This document shows, piece by piece, positions 16,928 through 26,161 of a stretch of 48,971 nt of DNA. The translations under genes and the position numbers were made by a program. Position 1 is the first letter of the stretch. The number at the start of each line of letters is the position of its first letter. The notes beneath the pieces were generated by a model. That model ran no database searches. It had not been told where the DNA came from and was given only the letters and a program-made list of their open reading frames with translations. This DNA is from Bacteroidota bacterium (lineage in GTDB: Bacteria > Bacteroidota > Bacteroidia > Chitinophagales > Chitinophagaceae), in the NCBI GenBank assembly GCA_013288285.1, contig JABDCE010000010.1:1-48971 (forward strand). Reading direction: 5' to 3'.

Positions 16928-18736
16928 TTATGGGCGGGGATTAAAATGATCCCACACAATGCGGGCTCTTGATGCACCTATCACTTTTGTCAGTTCGCGC
17001 TCGGCAAGCGTTTTGATATTCTTTACGGAGCGGAATGCCTGCAGCAACTCTGTAGCCGTCTTGTCGCCAATACCGGGTATATCTTCCAGTTCGTTTTTGA
17101 TAGTGCCCTTGCTGCGTACCTGCCGGTGAAACGTAATGCCAAATCTGTGTACCTCATCACGTATACGGCGTACCAGCAGGTGTGCCGGGCTGTCGAACGG
17201 AAGCTGTAAGGGTTCATTATCACCGGCGAAGAAGATGGATTCTTCTCTTTTCGCGAGACCTACAAGCGTCATGCGGCCGGTAAGCCCCAGGCGCTCTATG
17301 CTCTCCAGCGCAGCGCTAAGCTGGCCTTTACCACCATCAATAATGACGAGATGGGGCAGTGGGGCGGCCTCATCCATCAACCGTTTATAACGACGATATA
17401 CGACCTCGCTCATTGATGCAAAGTCGTTGATGCCTTCTACGGTCTTAATGTGGAAATGGCGATATTCCTTATTGGCGGGCAGGCCATTCCTGAAACAAAC
17501 CATTGCTGCCACCGGGTATGCACCCTGGAAGTTAGAGTTATCAAAGCACTCAATGTGCACGGGTATGTCCTGTAGCTGAAGCGCTTCCTGTAGTTCTTCG
17601 AGCACCAGCATATTCTGCTCACTTGATTTTTGGCCCAGGAGCAGGGTTTCCTTCTTGCGCATATCCTGCATGAAGATGTTGGCATTTTTGAAGCTGAGGT
17701 CGAGCAGCTTCTTTTTGTCGCCGGCCTTGGGCACGGTCACTTTTATGTCGGGGTCTGTAACATAAATGGCCAGCGGCACGATCACTTCTGCGGCTATACT
17801 CTGGTTTTTTGCCATGAGGTTGTCCAGCGCAAGAGACAGGACATCGGTCTCCTCTTCATCAATCTTCTTTACGATCTGCAGGGTGTTGGAATGGATAATG
17901 CTGCCGTTGCTGATCATCATAAAATTGACATAGAAGTGGTGTTCGTCTGAGAGGATGCTGGCCACATCAACATTCTCCATCTTCGGGTTCACCACAATAG
18001 ACTTGCTCTGGTAGTTTTGCAGCGACTCTATTTTTTTCTTAACGATCTGCGCTTTTTCAAAAAGGAGTTGGGTGGCGTAGTTGTTCATCTCTTCCTTCAA
18101 TTCGCGGATGACATCGTTGATATTTCCTTTGAGAATGTAGCGTACCTGCTGTAGGTTGGCTTTGTAATTCTCCTCGTCCTGGAACCCCTGGCAGGGGCCG
18201 TTGCAATTACCGAGATGGTATTCAAGGCAGACCTTGAACTTACCTTTTTTGATGTTGTCCTGCGATAGATTGAGGCTACAGGTGCGCAGCGGCACATTTT
18301 GCTTTATCAGCTCCAGCAGTTCGCGTACCCGCATCAGCCCGGTAAAAGGGCCTATGTATTCAGAGCCGTCGCGGATGAGCTTGCGGGTAAAGAATACACG
18401 GGGGAACGGTTCTTTCTTGATAACAATGTAGGGGTAGGTCTTGTCGTCTTTGAGCGATATATTGAAGCGTGGCTGGTAGTGCTTGATCAGCGAATTCTCC
18501 AGCAGAAAGGCGTCATGCTCTGAATTAGTGACGGTGAAGTCTATGGCGTATATGAGCGTGACTAATTTTTTGGTCTTATAGTTGTCGAGGTTTTTGTTGA
18601 AATAGGAACTGACACGTTTCCGGAGGTCTTTGGCCTTGCCCACATAAAGTAATTCCTTCTGCTTATCGTAATATTTATAGCATCCCGGCTGATGCGGTAT
18701 AGAGGGTACTATTTTGCTAAATTCCTCTTTGGTCAT
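16928..18736 (-). CDS. uvrC: Excinuclease ABC subunit C
   Basis: A 602-residue UvrC. The N-terminal GIY-YIG nuclease (HQPGCYKYYD then LLYVGKAKDLRKRV, about residues 15-45) makes the 3' incision. A UVR motif for UvrB contact lies near residues 200-240. The RNase H-like 5' nuclease region contains IECFDNSNFQG, and LVIIDGGKGQLSAA. The C-terminal helix-hairpin-helix is LEDIPGIGDKTATELLQAF. It acts with UvrA and UvrB in nucleotide excision repair. It follows the lipoprotein gene by 11 bases on the same strand, so it is probably cotranscribed with sucA and that gene. Confidence 0.95.
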   Translation of the reverse strand: MTKEEFSKIVPSIPHQPGCYKYYDKQKELLYVGKAKDLRKRVSSYFNKNLDNYKTKKLVTLIYAIDFTVTNSEHDAFLLENSLIKHYQPRFNISLKDDKTYPYIVIKKEPFPRVFFTRKLIRDGSEYIGPFTGLMRVRELLELIKQNVPLRTCSLNLSQDNIKKGKFKVCLEYHLGNCNGPCQGFQDEENYKANLQQVRYILKGNINDVIRELKEEMNNYATQLLFEKAQIVKKKIESLQNYQSKSIVVNPKMENVDVASILSDEHHFYVNFMMISNGSIIHSNTLQIVKKIDEEETDVLSLALDNLMAKNQSIAAEVIVPLAIYVTDPDIKVTVPKAGDKKKLLDLSFKNANIFMQDMRKKETLLLGQKSSEQNMLVLEELQEALQLQDIPVHIECFDNSNFQGAYPVAAMVCFRNGLPANKEYRHFHIKTVEGINDFASMSEVVYRRYKRLMDEAAPLPHLVIIDGGKGQLSAALESIERLGLTGRMTLVGLAKREESIFFAGDNEPLQLPFDSPAHLLVRRIRDEVHRFGITFHRQVRSKGTIKNELEDIPGIGDKTATELLQAFRSVKNIKTLAERELTKVIGASRARIVWDHFNPRP

Positions 18737-18747
18737 TGTACCGGGTT

Positions 18748-19338
18748 CTAACGCAGGAAGTCATAAGTTTCAACGACGTAGGTCTTGCTGCCCATCAATG
18801 GTTTGTCTTCGGTCTGTATCTGCACGGTCTTTAATGGTGCATAGTATAGCTTCTGCACACAATCATCAAACAGATCTTTCTTTTCGGTCTCTATGTAAAT
18901 GCCTTTGATCTTTGCGGTATAGGCGTCAATAGTGATCAGGAGCTTACGTGTAAAGAGGTCTTCATTGGCCTCGTCCGCTTCGTAAAAAAAATTGTGCGTT
19001 TCGTCTACTTTATCATCAAACTGTGAGAACTTGTATTGACCAAGAAATTTCTTGTCGCTTATATCCGTCAGCCTGAATATCTGCAGCAGCGGCCCCCAGT
19101 TGATCACGTCAGAATTAGTAAGGCTGCTATCTACTTTGTCGCCATCCTTAGTGGTCTTTTTGATCATGAACGGTTCGCCCGCATAAGTATTCCATTCATC
19201 AAGCATGAACTGGTTGATCGAAAAATAGTTGCCCTGAGGTATGTCCGTGTTGGTGGCCACCTTCTTTTTTTTGCAGGACGCGAACGCCGCCAGCAATGCT
19301 GCTAAAAATATGACCGAATGCCTGAGGTGTCTTTTCAC
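18748..19338 (-). CDS. Lipoprotein of unknown function
   Basis: A 196-residue protein with a lipoprotein signal: MKRHLRHSVIFLAALLA, then the lipobox AFASC followed by a basic KKKK stretch. The mature part has no motif I recognise; it contains beta-rich segments with many Asp/Lys residues. It sits between sucA (18 bases upstream) and uvrC (11 bases downstream) on the same strand, implying one transcript, but neither neighbour suggests a role. Confidence 0.75.
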   Translation of the reverse strand: MKRHLRHSVIFLAALLAAFASCKKKKVATNTDIPQGNYFSINQFMLDEWNTYAGEPFMIKKTTKDGDKVDSSLTNSDVINWGPLLQIFRLTDISDKKFLGQYKFSQFDDKVDETHNFFYEADEANEDLFTRKLLITIDAYTAKIKGIYIETEKKDLFDDCVQKLYYAPLKTVQIQTEDKPLMGSKTYVVETYDFLR

Positions 19339-19356
19339 GGTTTAAATTTAATAAAA

Positions 19357-22095
19357 TTAAGCAAAGGCCTGCTCCACCAGCCCTGCCTGCTCAATAGCAT
19401 GTTTCTTAGCAAACCCGGTAGCTGTAGAGGCACTTGCGGGCCTGCTTATATACCTGATAGCAAAGTTGTCAAGGTTCATAGCCAGGAACGACAGGGCGCC
19501 CATGTTACGAGGCTCTTCCTGTACCCACACCCATTCTGCATTCTTATACTTGTCGCGAAGTGCATTCAGTTGCTGCTGTGGCAGGGGGTATATCTGCTCC
19601 AGGCGAACGATAGCTATGTCCTTACGTTTATCGGTTATTTGTTTCTCGCTCAGGTCGAAGTACATTTTGCCGCTGCACAGCAGTACTCTTTTCACGGATC
19701 CCGCGGTTTTTATGTTTGGGTCGTCTATTACTTCCTTAAAGCCACCCTTGGTAAACTCGTCCATGGCGGAATAGGAGCGAACGTGTCTTAAATTAGCTTT
19801 TGGAGAAAAGTTGATAAGCGGTTTGCGGAACTCCCATGTCAACTGCCTGCGCAATGCGTGGAAGAAGTTTGCCGCAGTGGTGATATTAGTCACCACCATA
19901 TTATTTTCAGCACACATCTGTAGAAAGCGTTCGAGGCGGGCGCTGGAGTGTTCCGGGCCGCCGCCTTCGTAGCCGTGTGGCAGCAGCATTACCAGGCCGT
20001 TCATATTCGTCCATTTCTGTTCTGCACCTACTATGTACTGGTCAATGATGGTTTGCGCGCCATTGGCAAAATCGCCATACTGGGCCTCCCATAGTACCAG
20101 GTTATTCGGGTTGGCCATAGCATAGCCATACTCAAAGCCAAGCACTGCGAATTCGCTAAGCAGGGAATTATAAATGTAAGGGGTGCCTTGCTTGTCACCG
20201 AGCCTGCTTAGGCGGTTATACGGCACATTGGTATTCTGGTCATAGATCACCGCGTGGCGATGGCTGAACGTACCACGTTTTACATCTTCGCCGCTCAGAC
20301 GCACCTCGTGGCCTTCAGCCAGCAGGCTGGCGTAGCCGAGCAGTTCGCCGGTAGCCCAGTCAACTTTGGTCTCTGTATCGAAGAGTTTTATTTTGTCCTG
20401 TAATAGCTTCTCCACCTTACGCAGCGGGCTAAAACCTTCCGGCCACTGCATGAGGGCAGTAAACAAATGTTTGAATTCGTCTTCCTTTATCGCTGTTTGT
20501 GGAGATGTTCCAAAATCGGTATCCTGCGCCTTTCTAAGGGCATTCCACCACAGCTCTGGTTTCTGGTATACGTAGGGGAGGGGTTTTTGTTTTATTTCAT
20601 CCAGCCGCTGTTGTAGCTCATCCCAAAAATTCTTTTCCATCTCCTTGGCAAGGTCCTGCGCATCAGATTCGCCGTTTTCCAGCAGGTATTGGGTGTACAC
20701 CTCGCGCGGGTTAGGGTGCTTGTCTATAAGCGCATACAGGGACGGCTGGGTGAATTTAGGTTCATCGCCCTCGTTATGACCATGTTTGCGGTAGCAAACC
20801 ATGTCTATAAAGATGTCTTCATTGAATTGCTGCCGGTAGGCCAGCGACAGGATAGCGCACTTGGTCACGGCCTCGGCATCGTCACCATTTACATGCAGCA
20901 CGGGGGCTTGTACCATTGAAGCTACGCTGGTGCAGTAATCGCTGGACCGCGCGTCATCGAAATCAGTAGTAAAGCCTATCTGGTTATTGATAACATAATG
21001 AATGGTGCCTCCAGTGTAATAACCCTCGAGTTTGGACATCTGGAGCAGTTCATACCCAACTCCCTGGCCTGCCACTGCGGCGTCGCCATGTATGAGAATG
21101 GGCAATACCTTGTGGTATTCCTTGCCATACAGCGTATCTGCCTTGGCCCTGGCAAAGCCTTCTACCACCGGGTTTACCGCCTCGAGATGGGAGGGGTTAG
21201 GAGTAAGCTGCACATTTATTTCTTTGCCGCCGGCAGTAGTAATGTTGCTCTGGAAACCGAGGTGGTACTTAACATCACCGCTGCCCATGGTCATATCTTC
21301 CGGCATATTGCCTTCAAACTCAGAGAACACTTGTTCGTATGTTTTCTTCAGGGTATTGGTCAGTATATTCAGTCTGCCGCGGTGCGCCATGCCTATCACC
21401 ACTTCTTCCACACCGGCATTAGCGGCATCGTTGATGATACGGTCCAGCGCGGGGATCGTGTTCTCACCACCTTCCAGTCCGAAGCGTTTCTGTCCTATGA
21501 ATTTAGTATTGAGGAATTTCTCGAAAATAACCCCTTCGTTGAGCTTTTCCAGGATACGCTTACGCTCGTCCAGCGAGAAGGGTACCTTCATCAGGTCTTC
21601 GTAGGTCTTCTGCACCCAGATGCATTTGTCGGTATCGTTAATGTAGGTGTATTCGATACCAATATTGCTGGTATAGAGTTTCTTTAGTTTCTCAATAACA
21701 TCTTTCAGCGGTGCGTCTTTCAGCCCTATGTATTTGCCTGCGAAAAAAGACGTGTTCAGGTCGGCGTCTGAAAGGCCAAAACGCTCCAGTTCCAACTGTG
21801 CATGCCTGTCTTTGCGGGCCCGTACAGGATTGGTAGTGGCGGCAAGATGCCCGCGTTTGCGGTAAGAGCGTATCAGTTCGAATACGGCAATTTCCTTGGC
21901 CAGCCGGTCGCTGCTTATGGGTGCTTTGTCAGTGCCGTTAACGGCGACACCTGTGTTCTGCGATACCGCAAAATCAAATCCTTCAAAGAATTTTTTCCAT
22001 TCCGGATCAACAGTCGAGGAGTCTTTGGCAAATTCGCTGTACAGCGATTCAATATAAGCCGGAGTAGGCCCGGTCACGTAAGAGAAATCTTTCAT
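19357..22095 (-). CDS. sucA: 2-oxoglutarate dehydrogenase E1 component
   Basis: A 912-residue thiamine diphosphate-dependent enzyme that decarboxylates 2-oxoglutarate in the TCA cycle. Hallmarks are the N-terminal E2-binding start (SYVTGPTPAYIESLY), VVIGMAHRGRLNIL, HGDAAVAGQGVGYELLQMS, INNQIGFTT, VNGDDAEAV, and CYRKHGHNEGDEPKFTQP; the C-terminal half has LPHGYEGGGPEHSSARLERF. Length fits the family. The usual neighbour sucB (E2) is absent; a lipoprotein gene and uvrC follow instead. Confidence 0.95.
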   Translation of the reverse strand: MKDFSYVTGPTPAYIESLYSEFAKDSSTVDPEWKKFFEGFDFAVSQNTGVAVNGTDKAPISSDRLAKEIAVFELIRSYRKRGHLAATTNPVRARKDRHAQLELERFGLSDADLNTSFFAGKYIGLKDAPLKDVIEKLKKLYTSNIGIEYTYINDTDKCIWVQKTYEDLMKVPFSLDERKRILEKLNEGVIFEKFLNTKFIGQKRFGLEGGENTIPALDRIINDAANAGVEEVVIGMAHRGRLNILTNTLKKTYEQVFSEFEGNMPEDMTMGSGDVKYHLGFQSNITTAGGKEINVQLTPNPSHLEAVNPVVEGFARAKADTLYGKEYHKVLPILIHGDAAVAGQGVGYELLQMSKLEGYYTGGTIHYVINNQIGFTTDFDDARSSDYCTSVASMVQAPVLHVNGDDAEAVTKCAILSLAYRQQFNEDIFIDMVCYRKHGHNEGDEPKFTQPSLYALIDKHPNPREVYTQYLLENGESDAQDLAKEMEKNFWDELQQRLDEIKQKPLPYVYQKPELWWNALRKAQDTDFGTSPQTAIKEDEFKHLFTALMQWPEGFSPLRKVEKLLQDKIKLFDTETKVDWATGELLGYASLLAEGHEVRLSGEDVKRGTFSHRHAVIYDQNTNVPYNRLSRLGDKQGTPYIYNSLLSEFAVLGFEYGYAMANPNNLVLWEAQYGDFANGAQTIIDQYIVGAEQKWTNMNGLVMLLPHGYEGGGPEHSSARLERFLQMCAENNMVVTNITTAANFFHALRRQLTWEFRKPLINFSPKANLRHVRSYSAMDEFTKGGFKEVIDDPNIKTAGSVKRVLLCSGKMYFDLSEKQITDKRKDIAIVRLEQIYPLPQQQLNALRDKYKNAEWVWVQEEPRNMGALSFLAMNLDNFAIRYISRPASASTATGFAKKHAIEQAGLVEQAFA

Positions 22096-22169
22096 TTATG
22101 TAAATGGGTGCAAATGGACTGCGAAATTAAGACAAGTGTATGGATTTGCCCAATTTCAATTGATTGACA

Positions 22170-22487
22170 TCACAGTAAAATTCCTTCGCTAATTACATTT
22201 TTATAGAATGGAGTAATGCTCAATTTCGTTTCCCAATGTTTTCTCGAATACAGGATTGGACAAATAAGGGTTTCATTCTCCAGTTCAATACGATATATAG
22301 GGTGGCCGATTCGCTGTCTGTCCTCAATTGTTACTTTATCTTTGTCTATTAGCACTAAAATATCTATATCTGAATCTTCCTTGTTATCACCACGTGCATA
22401 TGATCCATATAATATCAATGTTGCCCCAGGATCAGTCTTCAGAACCGATTGTTTAATTTGTTGCAGTATCGTGCTTGTCTGATCCAT
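22170..22487 (-). CDS. MNT-type minimal nucleotidyltransferase
   Basis: A 105-residue protein with the pol-beta-type motif LILYGSYARGD then SDIDILVLID (about residues 24-47), where the two Asp residues bind metal. MNT proteins often pair with a HEPN toxin, which they neutralise by adding AMP. No HEPN gene is adjacent on either side, so this copy is an orphan. A sample line (22321-22380) has 17 of 60 G/C, far below neighbouring sucA, suggesting acquisition. It may still act as a stand-alone nucleotidyltransferase. Confidence 0.8.
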   Translation of the reverse strand: MDQTSTILQQIKQSVLKTDPGATLILYGSYARGDNKEDSDIDILVLIDKDKVTIEDRQRIGHPIYRIELENETLICPILYSRKHWETKLSITPFYKNVISEGILL

Positions 22488-22518
22488 ACCGCAAATTTAT
22501 TGATTTACGTCTATGTTA

Positions 22519-22550
22519 TTGCGTATTCCACTAATAAAAAGCTAATTTTG
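22519..22550 (+). promoter_or_regulatory. Promoter for ftsY
   Basis: TTG (22519-22521), a 21-base spacer and TAATTTTG (22543-22550) match the Bacteroidota consensus, 20 bases before the ftsY start. Confidence 0.6.
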
Positions 22551-22570
22551 CAGCGTTTTTAATCTACATC

Positions 22571-23542
22571 ATGGGCTTATTCGACAAACTTTTTAAACGC
22601 AATAAAGAACAACAGGAACAAAAAGAAGCGCTTGACGAAGGGCTGAAGAAGACCAAGGAAGGGTTTTTCTCAAAACTGGGCAAGGCTATTGCGGGAAAAG
22701 ATAAGGTGGACGAAGAGGTGCTGGATAAGCTGGAGGATGCCCTGGTAAGCTCTGACGTGGGCGTAGATACTACCGTAGCCATCATAAAACGTATAGAAGA
22801 CCGCGTAGCCAAAGACAAATACCTGGGTACTTCTGAACTCAACCGTATACTACAGGAAGAAATAATGAGCATGCTTACGGCTGCTCCATCTAATGAGTTT
22901 GCCACCTTTGATGTGCCTGCCGGAAAGAAGCCTTATGTAATACTGGTAGTGGGCGTGAACGGCGTGGGCAAGACAACGACGATAGGGAAACTGGCATACA
23001 ATTTCAAGAGGAACGGAAAAGAAGTATTGCTGGGCGCGGCGGATACATTTCGCGCGGCGGCGGTAGACCAACTGACCATCTGGAGCGAGCGCGTAGGCGT
23101 GCCGATAGTGAAAAAGGAAATGGGCAGTGATCCAAGCTCGGTGGCTTTTGACAGCGTGGAAAGTGGCCTGGCTCGGCAGAGCGATGTGGTGATCATAGAT
23201 ACAGCGGGCCGCCTGCACAACAAATCGTACCTGATGGACGAACTGGGCAAGATACACCGCGTAATAAAAAAGAAAATGCCTGATGCTCCGCATGAGGTAT
23301 TACTGGTGCTCGACGGCAGTACGGGGCAAAATGCCATAGAACAGGCAAAGCATTTTACAGCGGCAACCAATGTGACCGCAATAGCCATCACGAAGCTGGA
23401 TGGTACCGCAAAGGGCGGGGTGGTACTAGCCATCGCCAACCAGTTTAAGATACCTGTAAAGTATATAGGCGTGGGTGAAAAAATGGAAGATCTGCAGATA
23501 TTCAATAAGGAAGAGTTTGTAGATAGTTTATTTAGTTTGTAG
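22571..23542 (+). CDS. ftsY: Signal recognition particle receptor FtsY
   Basis: A 323-residue SRP-type GTPase. A short charged N-terminal region (KRNKEQQEQKEALDEGLKK) leads into the NG domain. The P-loop is GVNGVGKTTTIGKL (128-141), followed by DTFRAAAVDQL, DTAGRLHNKSYLMDEL and TKLDGTAKGG. FtsY docks ribosome-bound SRP at the inner membrane. The A domain is short, as in most Bacteroidota. The Cdd1-like gene begins right at its stop codon. Confidence 0.95.
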   Translation: MGLFDKLFKRNKEQQEQKEALDEGLKKTKEGFFSKLGKAIAGKDKVDEEVLDKLEDALVSSDVGVDTTVAIIKRIEDRVAKDKYLGTSELNRILQEEIMSMLTAAPSNEFATFDVPAGKKPYVILVVGVNGVGKTTTIGKLAYNFKRNGKEVLLGAADTFRAAAVDQLTIWSERVGVPIVKKEMGSDPSSVAFDSVESGLARQSDVVIIDTAGRLHNKSYLMDELGKIHRVIKKKMPDAPHEVLLVLDGSTGQNAIEQAKHFTAATNVTAIAITKLDGTAKGGVVLAIANQFKIPVKYIGVGEKMEDLQIFNKEEFVDSLFSL

Positions 23543-23824
23543 ATGCCGTCGAAAAGCCCCAAAGACAATGCCATAAAGGACCTTACGCGAATACCCGGAG
23601 TAGGTATTTCCATCGCCAATGACCTGTGGAACATAGATATCAGGAGCGTGGCCGAACTCAAAGGCAGAAACCCGGAGCAACTCTACGACCTTTCCAACCG
23701 GTTTTCGGGCGTAGTACAAGACAGATGCCTGTTGTATGTATTTCGCTGCGCGGTATACTTTGCAGAAACACCCACCGAAAAAAGAGACCCGGAATTACTG
23801 AAATGGTGGAACTGGAAATTCTGA
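23543..23824 (+). CDS. Cdd1-like helix-hairpin-helix protein
   Basis: A 93-residue protein matching the pathogenicity locus Cdd1 family: KDLTRIPGVGISIANDLWN is a helix-hairpin-helix, followed by RSVAELKGRNPEQLYD, RCLLYVFRCAVYFA and the C-terminal KWWNWKF. The HhH suggests nucleic-acid binding; the true function is unknown. Its ATG directly follows the ftsY TAG with no gap, so the two are translationally coupled. Confidence 0.85.
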   Translation: MPSKSPKDNAIKDLTRIPGVGISIANDLWNIDIRSVAELKGRNPEQLYDLSNRFSGVVQDRCLLYVFRCAVYFAETPTEKRDPELLKWWNWKF

Positions 23825-23866
23825 CCGCTATGTGCCTCTTGATCTTATTTCGCTTAAATTAGCCCC

Positions 23867-24253
23867 ATGAAAGGTAGTTTAGTTTTTATGCTGTTGCTGC
23901 TGGCGGTTATCACTGCGACAGCACTGCATGTAACTAAAAACGATCCCCAGGGGGAGCGTATAGATAATATTGCTGTCGGGCTAAAGGGTGTTGAAGCCCA
24001 TCTACCCCCCAGTTCAAGTTTTAGGATCACGTTGCCAGAGGGTGCCCCGTGGGATGCTTATATGGTATGGCAATTCCTGCTGACACCGAGATACTGCTCC
24101 ATTGTTGCCAAAGAAAGATTTGATACGGTCCTCACCATTTTTAATGCCAATGTAAAGGACAGTATGATAAATAACCTTACGGCTAAAAACAAGGTGATCT
24201 ATTCTGAATCAGCGGGAGATTACAAATATTATATAACCTGTAACCTTAAATAA
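23867..24253 (+). CDS. Small membrane-anchored or exported protein, unknown
   Basis: A 128-residue protein with a hydrophobic N-terminus (MKGSLVFMLLLLAVITATAL) that is either a signal peptide or an anchor, followed by a soluble domain without a recognised motif. Its stop codon abuts the start of the 407-residue membrane protein, so the two are coupled, and it may be an accessory subunit of that enzyme. This is a context-based guess. Confidence 0.65.
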   Translation: MKGSLVFMLLLLAVITATALHVTKNDPQGERIDNIAVGLKGVEAHLPPSSSFRITLPEGAPWDAYMVWQFLLTPRYCSIVAKERFDTVLTIFNANVKDSMINNLTAKNKVIYSESAGDYKYYITCNLK

Positions 24254-25477
24254 ATGCAGAGCGGCAGCCGTTATATTATTGCTACAGGTATTGGTTTACT
24301 GGCATTAAGCATTCTGTATTTTTTGTCGCTTGTACTTTTTGTTCCATTCCTGGTAACTGTACCAGTCATTTTTGTCAGTCTTGTATTTATTTTCGGGTGG
24401 ATACTGAAGAACGCAGTGTCTGGTGCTGATAAAATAAAGCATCCGGCCTGGGCCTGGGTGATGCTTTTTGCCGGAGTAAGTGTTGTCGTGTATCGTTTTC
24501 CGGTATTGGCCGTGCACTATGGCGGCTGGGATGCATGGGGTATATGGAATCTGCATGCAAAGTACCTCACCGACCCGGTGAACTGGAAAAAAATGTTTGA
24601 GAATATCTACTTCGCCCATCCGGAGTATCCGCTATTTATTCCTGCCGTGAATGGTTTTTTCATCCGGCTTTTTGCGGGAAAATATGTTATGGCCATACCC
24701 TTCATATTTAACTTCTGCATGACACTTTTCATACCGGTGCTGATATTCCTGGAAAACGTAAAGAAGAATATAGTGGTTGCCGGTATCTTTCTGTTCCTGT
24801 TTGCTGCGGACACATTTTTTCTTACCAAGGGCGCCACGCAATACGCCGATACTACGCTGGCTTTTTTCTTTTTATGTGCATTTGTATGTGTCAATTATGC
24901 TGATGAAGACAGGAAATTTGTGCTGCTCACAGCCGCCTCTGCAGGTTGCTGTGTATGGATCAAGGACGAAGGGTGTATACTTGCCTTGATCTTCATTGTG
25001 TTTTATTCCCAAACATTTTTTAAGAAAAAGAATATACTCAGTTTTGCCATAGGCGCCGGTGTGCCCATTGCCATTTACCTTATCTATAAGATAGGCTATG
25101 CGCCGCTAAGTGGTACTATGTCTGAGAAGGATAATGATATGCTCAGCCATTTGCACGATTGGGGCCGCTATAAAACGGTCTATCATTTCTTCATAGACAA
25201 TGTCAACAAAAAATTCTACTACGTTAAAGTGCTGTTTTTTCTTTACTTGATAGTCTGTGTCGTGCAGAGACAATGGCCCGGGAAGCAATTCTTATTAATT
25301 ATCTGTTGTATGGCTGCGTACACGATGGTATATGTTACTTCGTCGGGCAGCATAGAGTGGTTGTTAGATACTTCTCAGGAGCGGCTGATGCATCAATTGA
25401 TGCCGGCCCTTATGTATGTATTTGCCCTGCGTTTCTCCGAAATACAGTTCTCACTGGCTCAGCAGAAAACGGAATAG
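24254..25477 (+). CDS. GT-C-type membrane glycosyltransferase-like protein
   Basis: A 407-residue polytopic membrane protein with about ten hydrophobic segments. The first large periplasmic loop carries GGWDAWGIWNLHAKYL, an acidic motif typical of GT-C enzymes that use lipid-linked sugars, and a second acidic segment (WIKDEGCILAL) follows. The substrate is unknown. It begins immediately at the stop of the preceding gene, and its 3' end overlaps the convergent sirtuin gene by 27 bases. Confidence 0.7.
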   Translation: MQSGSRYIIATGIGLLALSILYFLSLVLFVPFLVTVPVIFVSLVFIFGWILKNAVSGADKIKHPAWAWVMLFAGVSVVVYRFPVLAVHYGGWDAWGIWNLHAKYLTDPVNWKKMFENIYFAHPEYPLFIPAVNGFFIRLFAGKYVMAIPFIFNFCMTLFIPVLIFLENVKKNIVVAGIFLFLFAADTFFLTKGATQYADTTLAFFFLCAFVCVNYADEDRKFVLLTAASAGCCVWIKDEGCILALIFIVFYSQTFFKKKNILSFAIGAGVPIAIYLIYKIGYAPLSGTMSEKDNDMLSHLHDWGRYKTVYHFFIDNVNKKFYYVKVLFFLYLIVCVVQRQWPGKQFLLIICCMAAYTMVYVTSSGSIEWLLDTSQERLMHQLMPALMYVFALRFSEIQFSLAQQKTE

Positions 25478-26140
25478 GTCTAATACGCCTTCCGTAGCCG
25501 GCTTTTCTATAGGTACCACATTCTTGTAGTGCGATACAGATGGGATCACTTTATCTATCACATACTTCTTCACCTCTGGGCGTATGTAGTCTACAAGGCC
25601 TGCGGCAGGATATACTGCCAGTGACGTGCCTATGAGCACAAAAATATCGGCTTCGTACATGATGGGTATTGCCTGCTCTATCATGGGTACAGGCTCTTCA
25701 AACCACACTACATGCGGGCGGTACTGGCTGCCATCATTGGCTTTGTCGCCCAGCTTAATATCGCCATTGATAGGGTAGAACTGAAAAGGATTTTTCTCAC
25801 TGCGCATTTTAATGATCTCGCCATGCAGATGCATCACTTTTTTTGATCCGGCTCTTTCGTGCAGGTCGTCAATGTTCTGTGTAATGATGTGTACATCGAA
25901 ATGGTCTTGCAACGCTGCAAGGGCCATGTGCGCGGCATTAGGCTGAGCAACCACCACATCCCTGCGCCGCATATTATAAAAGTCGAGTACCAGTTGCGGA
26001 TCTCTGTGCCATGCACGTGGGGTAGCAACGTCTTCGATATTGTATCCCTCCCACAAGCCATCGCTATCCCTGAACGTTCTCAGTCCGCTCTCTGCGCTTA
26101 TGCCTGCCCCGGTAAGTACTACGAGTTTTTGCTTGGACAT
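25451..26140 (-). CDS. cobB: Sir2-type NAD-dependent protein deacylase
   Basis: A 229-residue sirtuin. NAD-binding motifs are GAGISAESGLRTFRDSDGLW (11-30) and TQNIDDLHERAG (88-98); the catalytic His is in HLHGE near residue 106. YNMR at 55-58 supplies the Tyr-x-x-Arg pair that in SIRT5/CobB-like enzymes favours succinyl or malonyl lysine. The zinc-binding cysteines normally found after HGE are absent (no Cys in the segment), as in other Bacteroidota homologues. It removes lysine acyl groups using NAD. Confidence 0.9.
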   Translation of the reverse strand: MSKQKLVVLTGAGISAESGLRTFRDSDGLWEGYNIEDVATPRAWHRDPQLVLDFYNMRRRDVVVAQPNAAHMALAALQDHFDVHIITQNIDDLHERAGSKKVMHLHGEIIKMRSEKNPFQFYPINGDIKLGDKANDGSQYRPHVVWFEEPVPMIEQAIPIMYEADIFVLIGTSLAVYPAAGLVDYIRPEVKKYVIDKVIPSVSHYKNVVPIEKPATEGVLDLFRFLLSQ

Positions 26141-26161
26141 TAAATATGGGTAGTTGATCGG

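Noticed and set aside
20998..21687. 229-residue plus-strand frame inside sucA
   Set aside because: Antisense to a fully conserved enzyme and without any motif of its own.
22170..22550. MNT-HEPN toxin-antitoxin module
   Set aside because: Only the MNT half is visible; the short flanks hold no HEPN-like frame with an R-x4-6-H motif.
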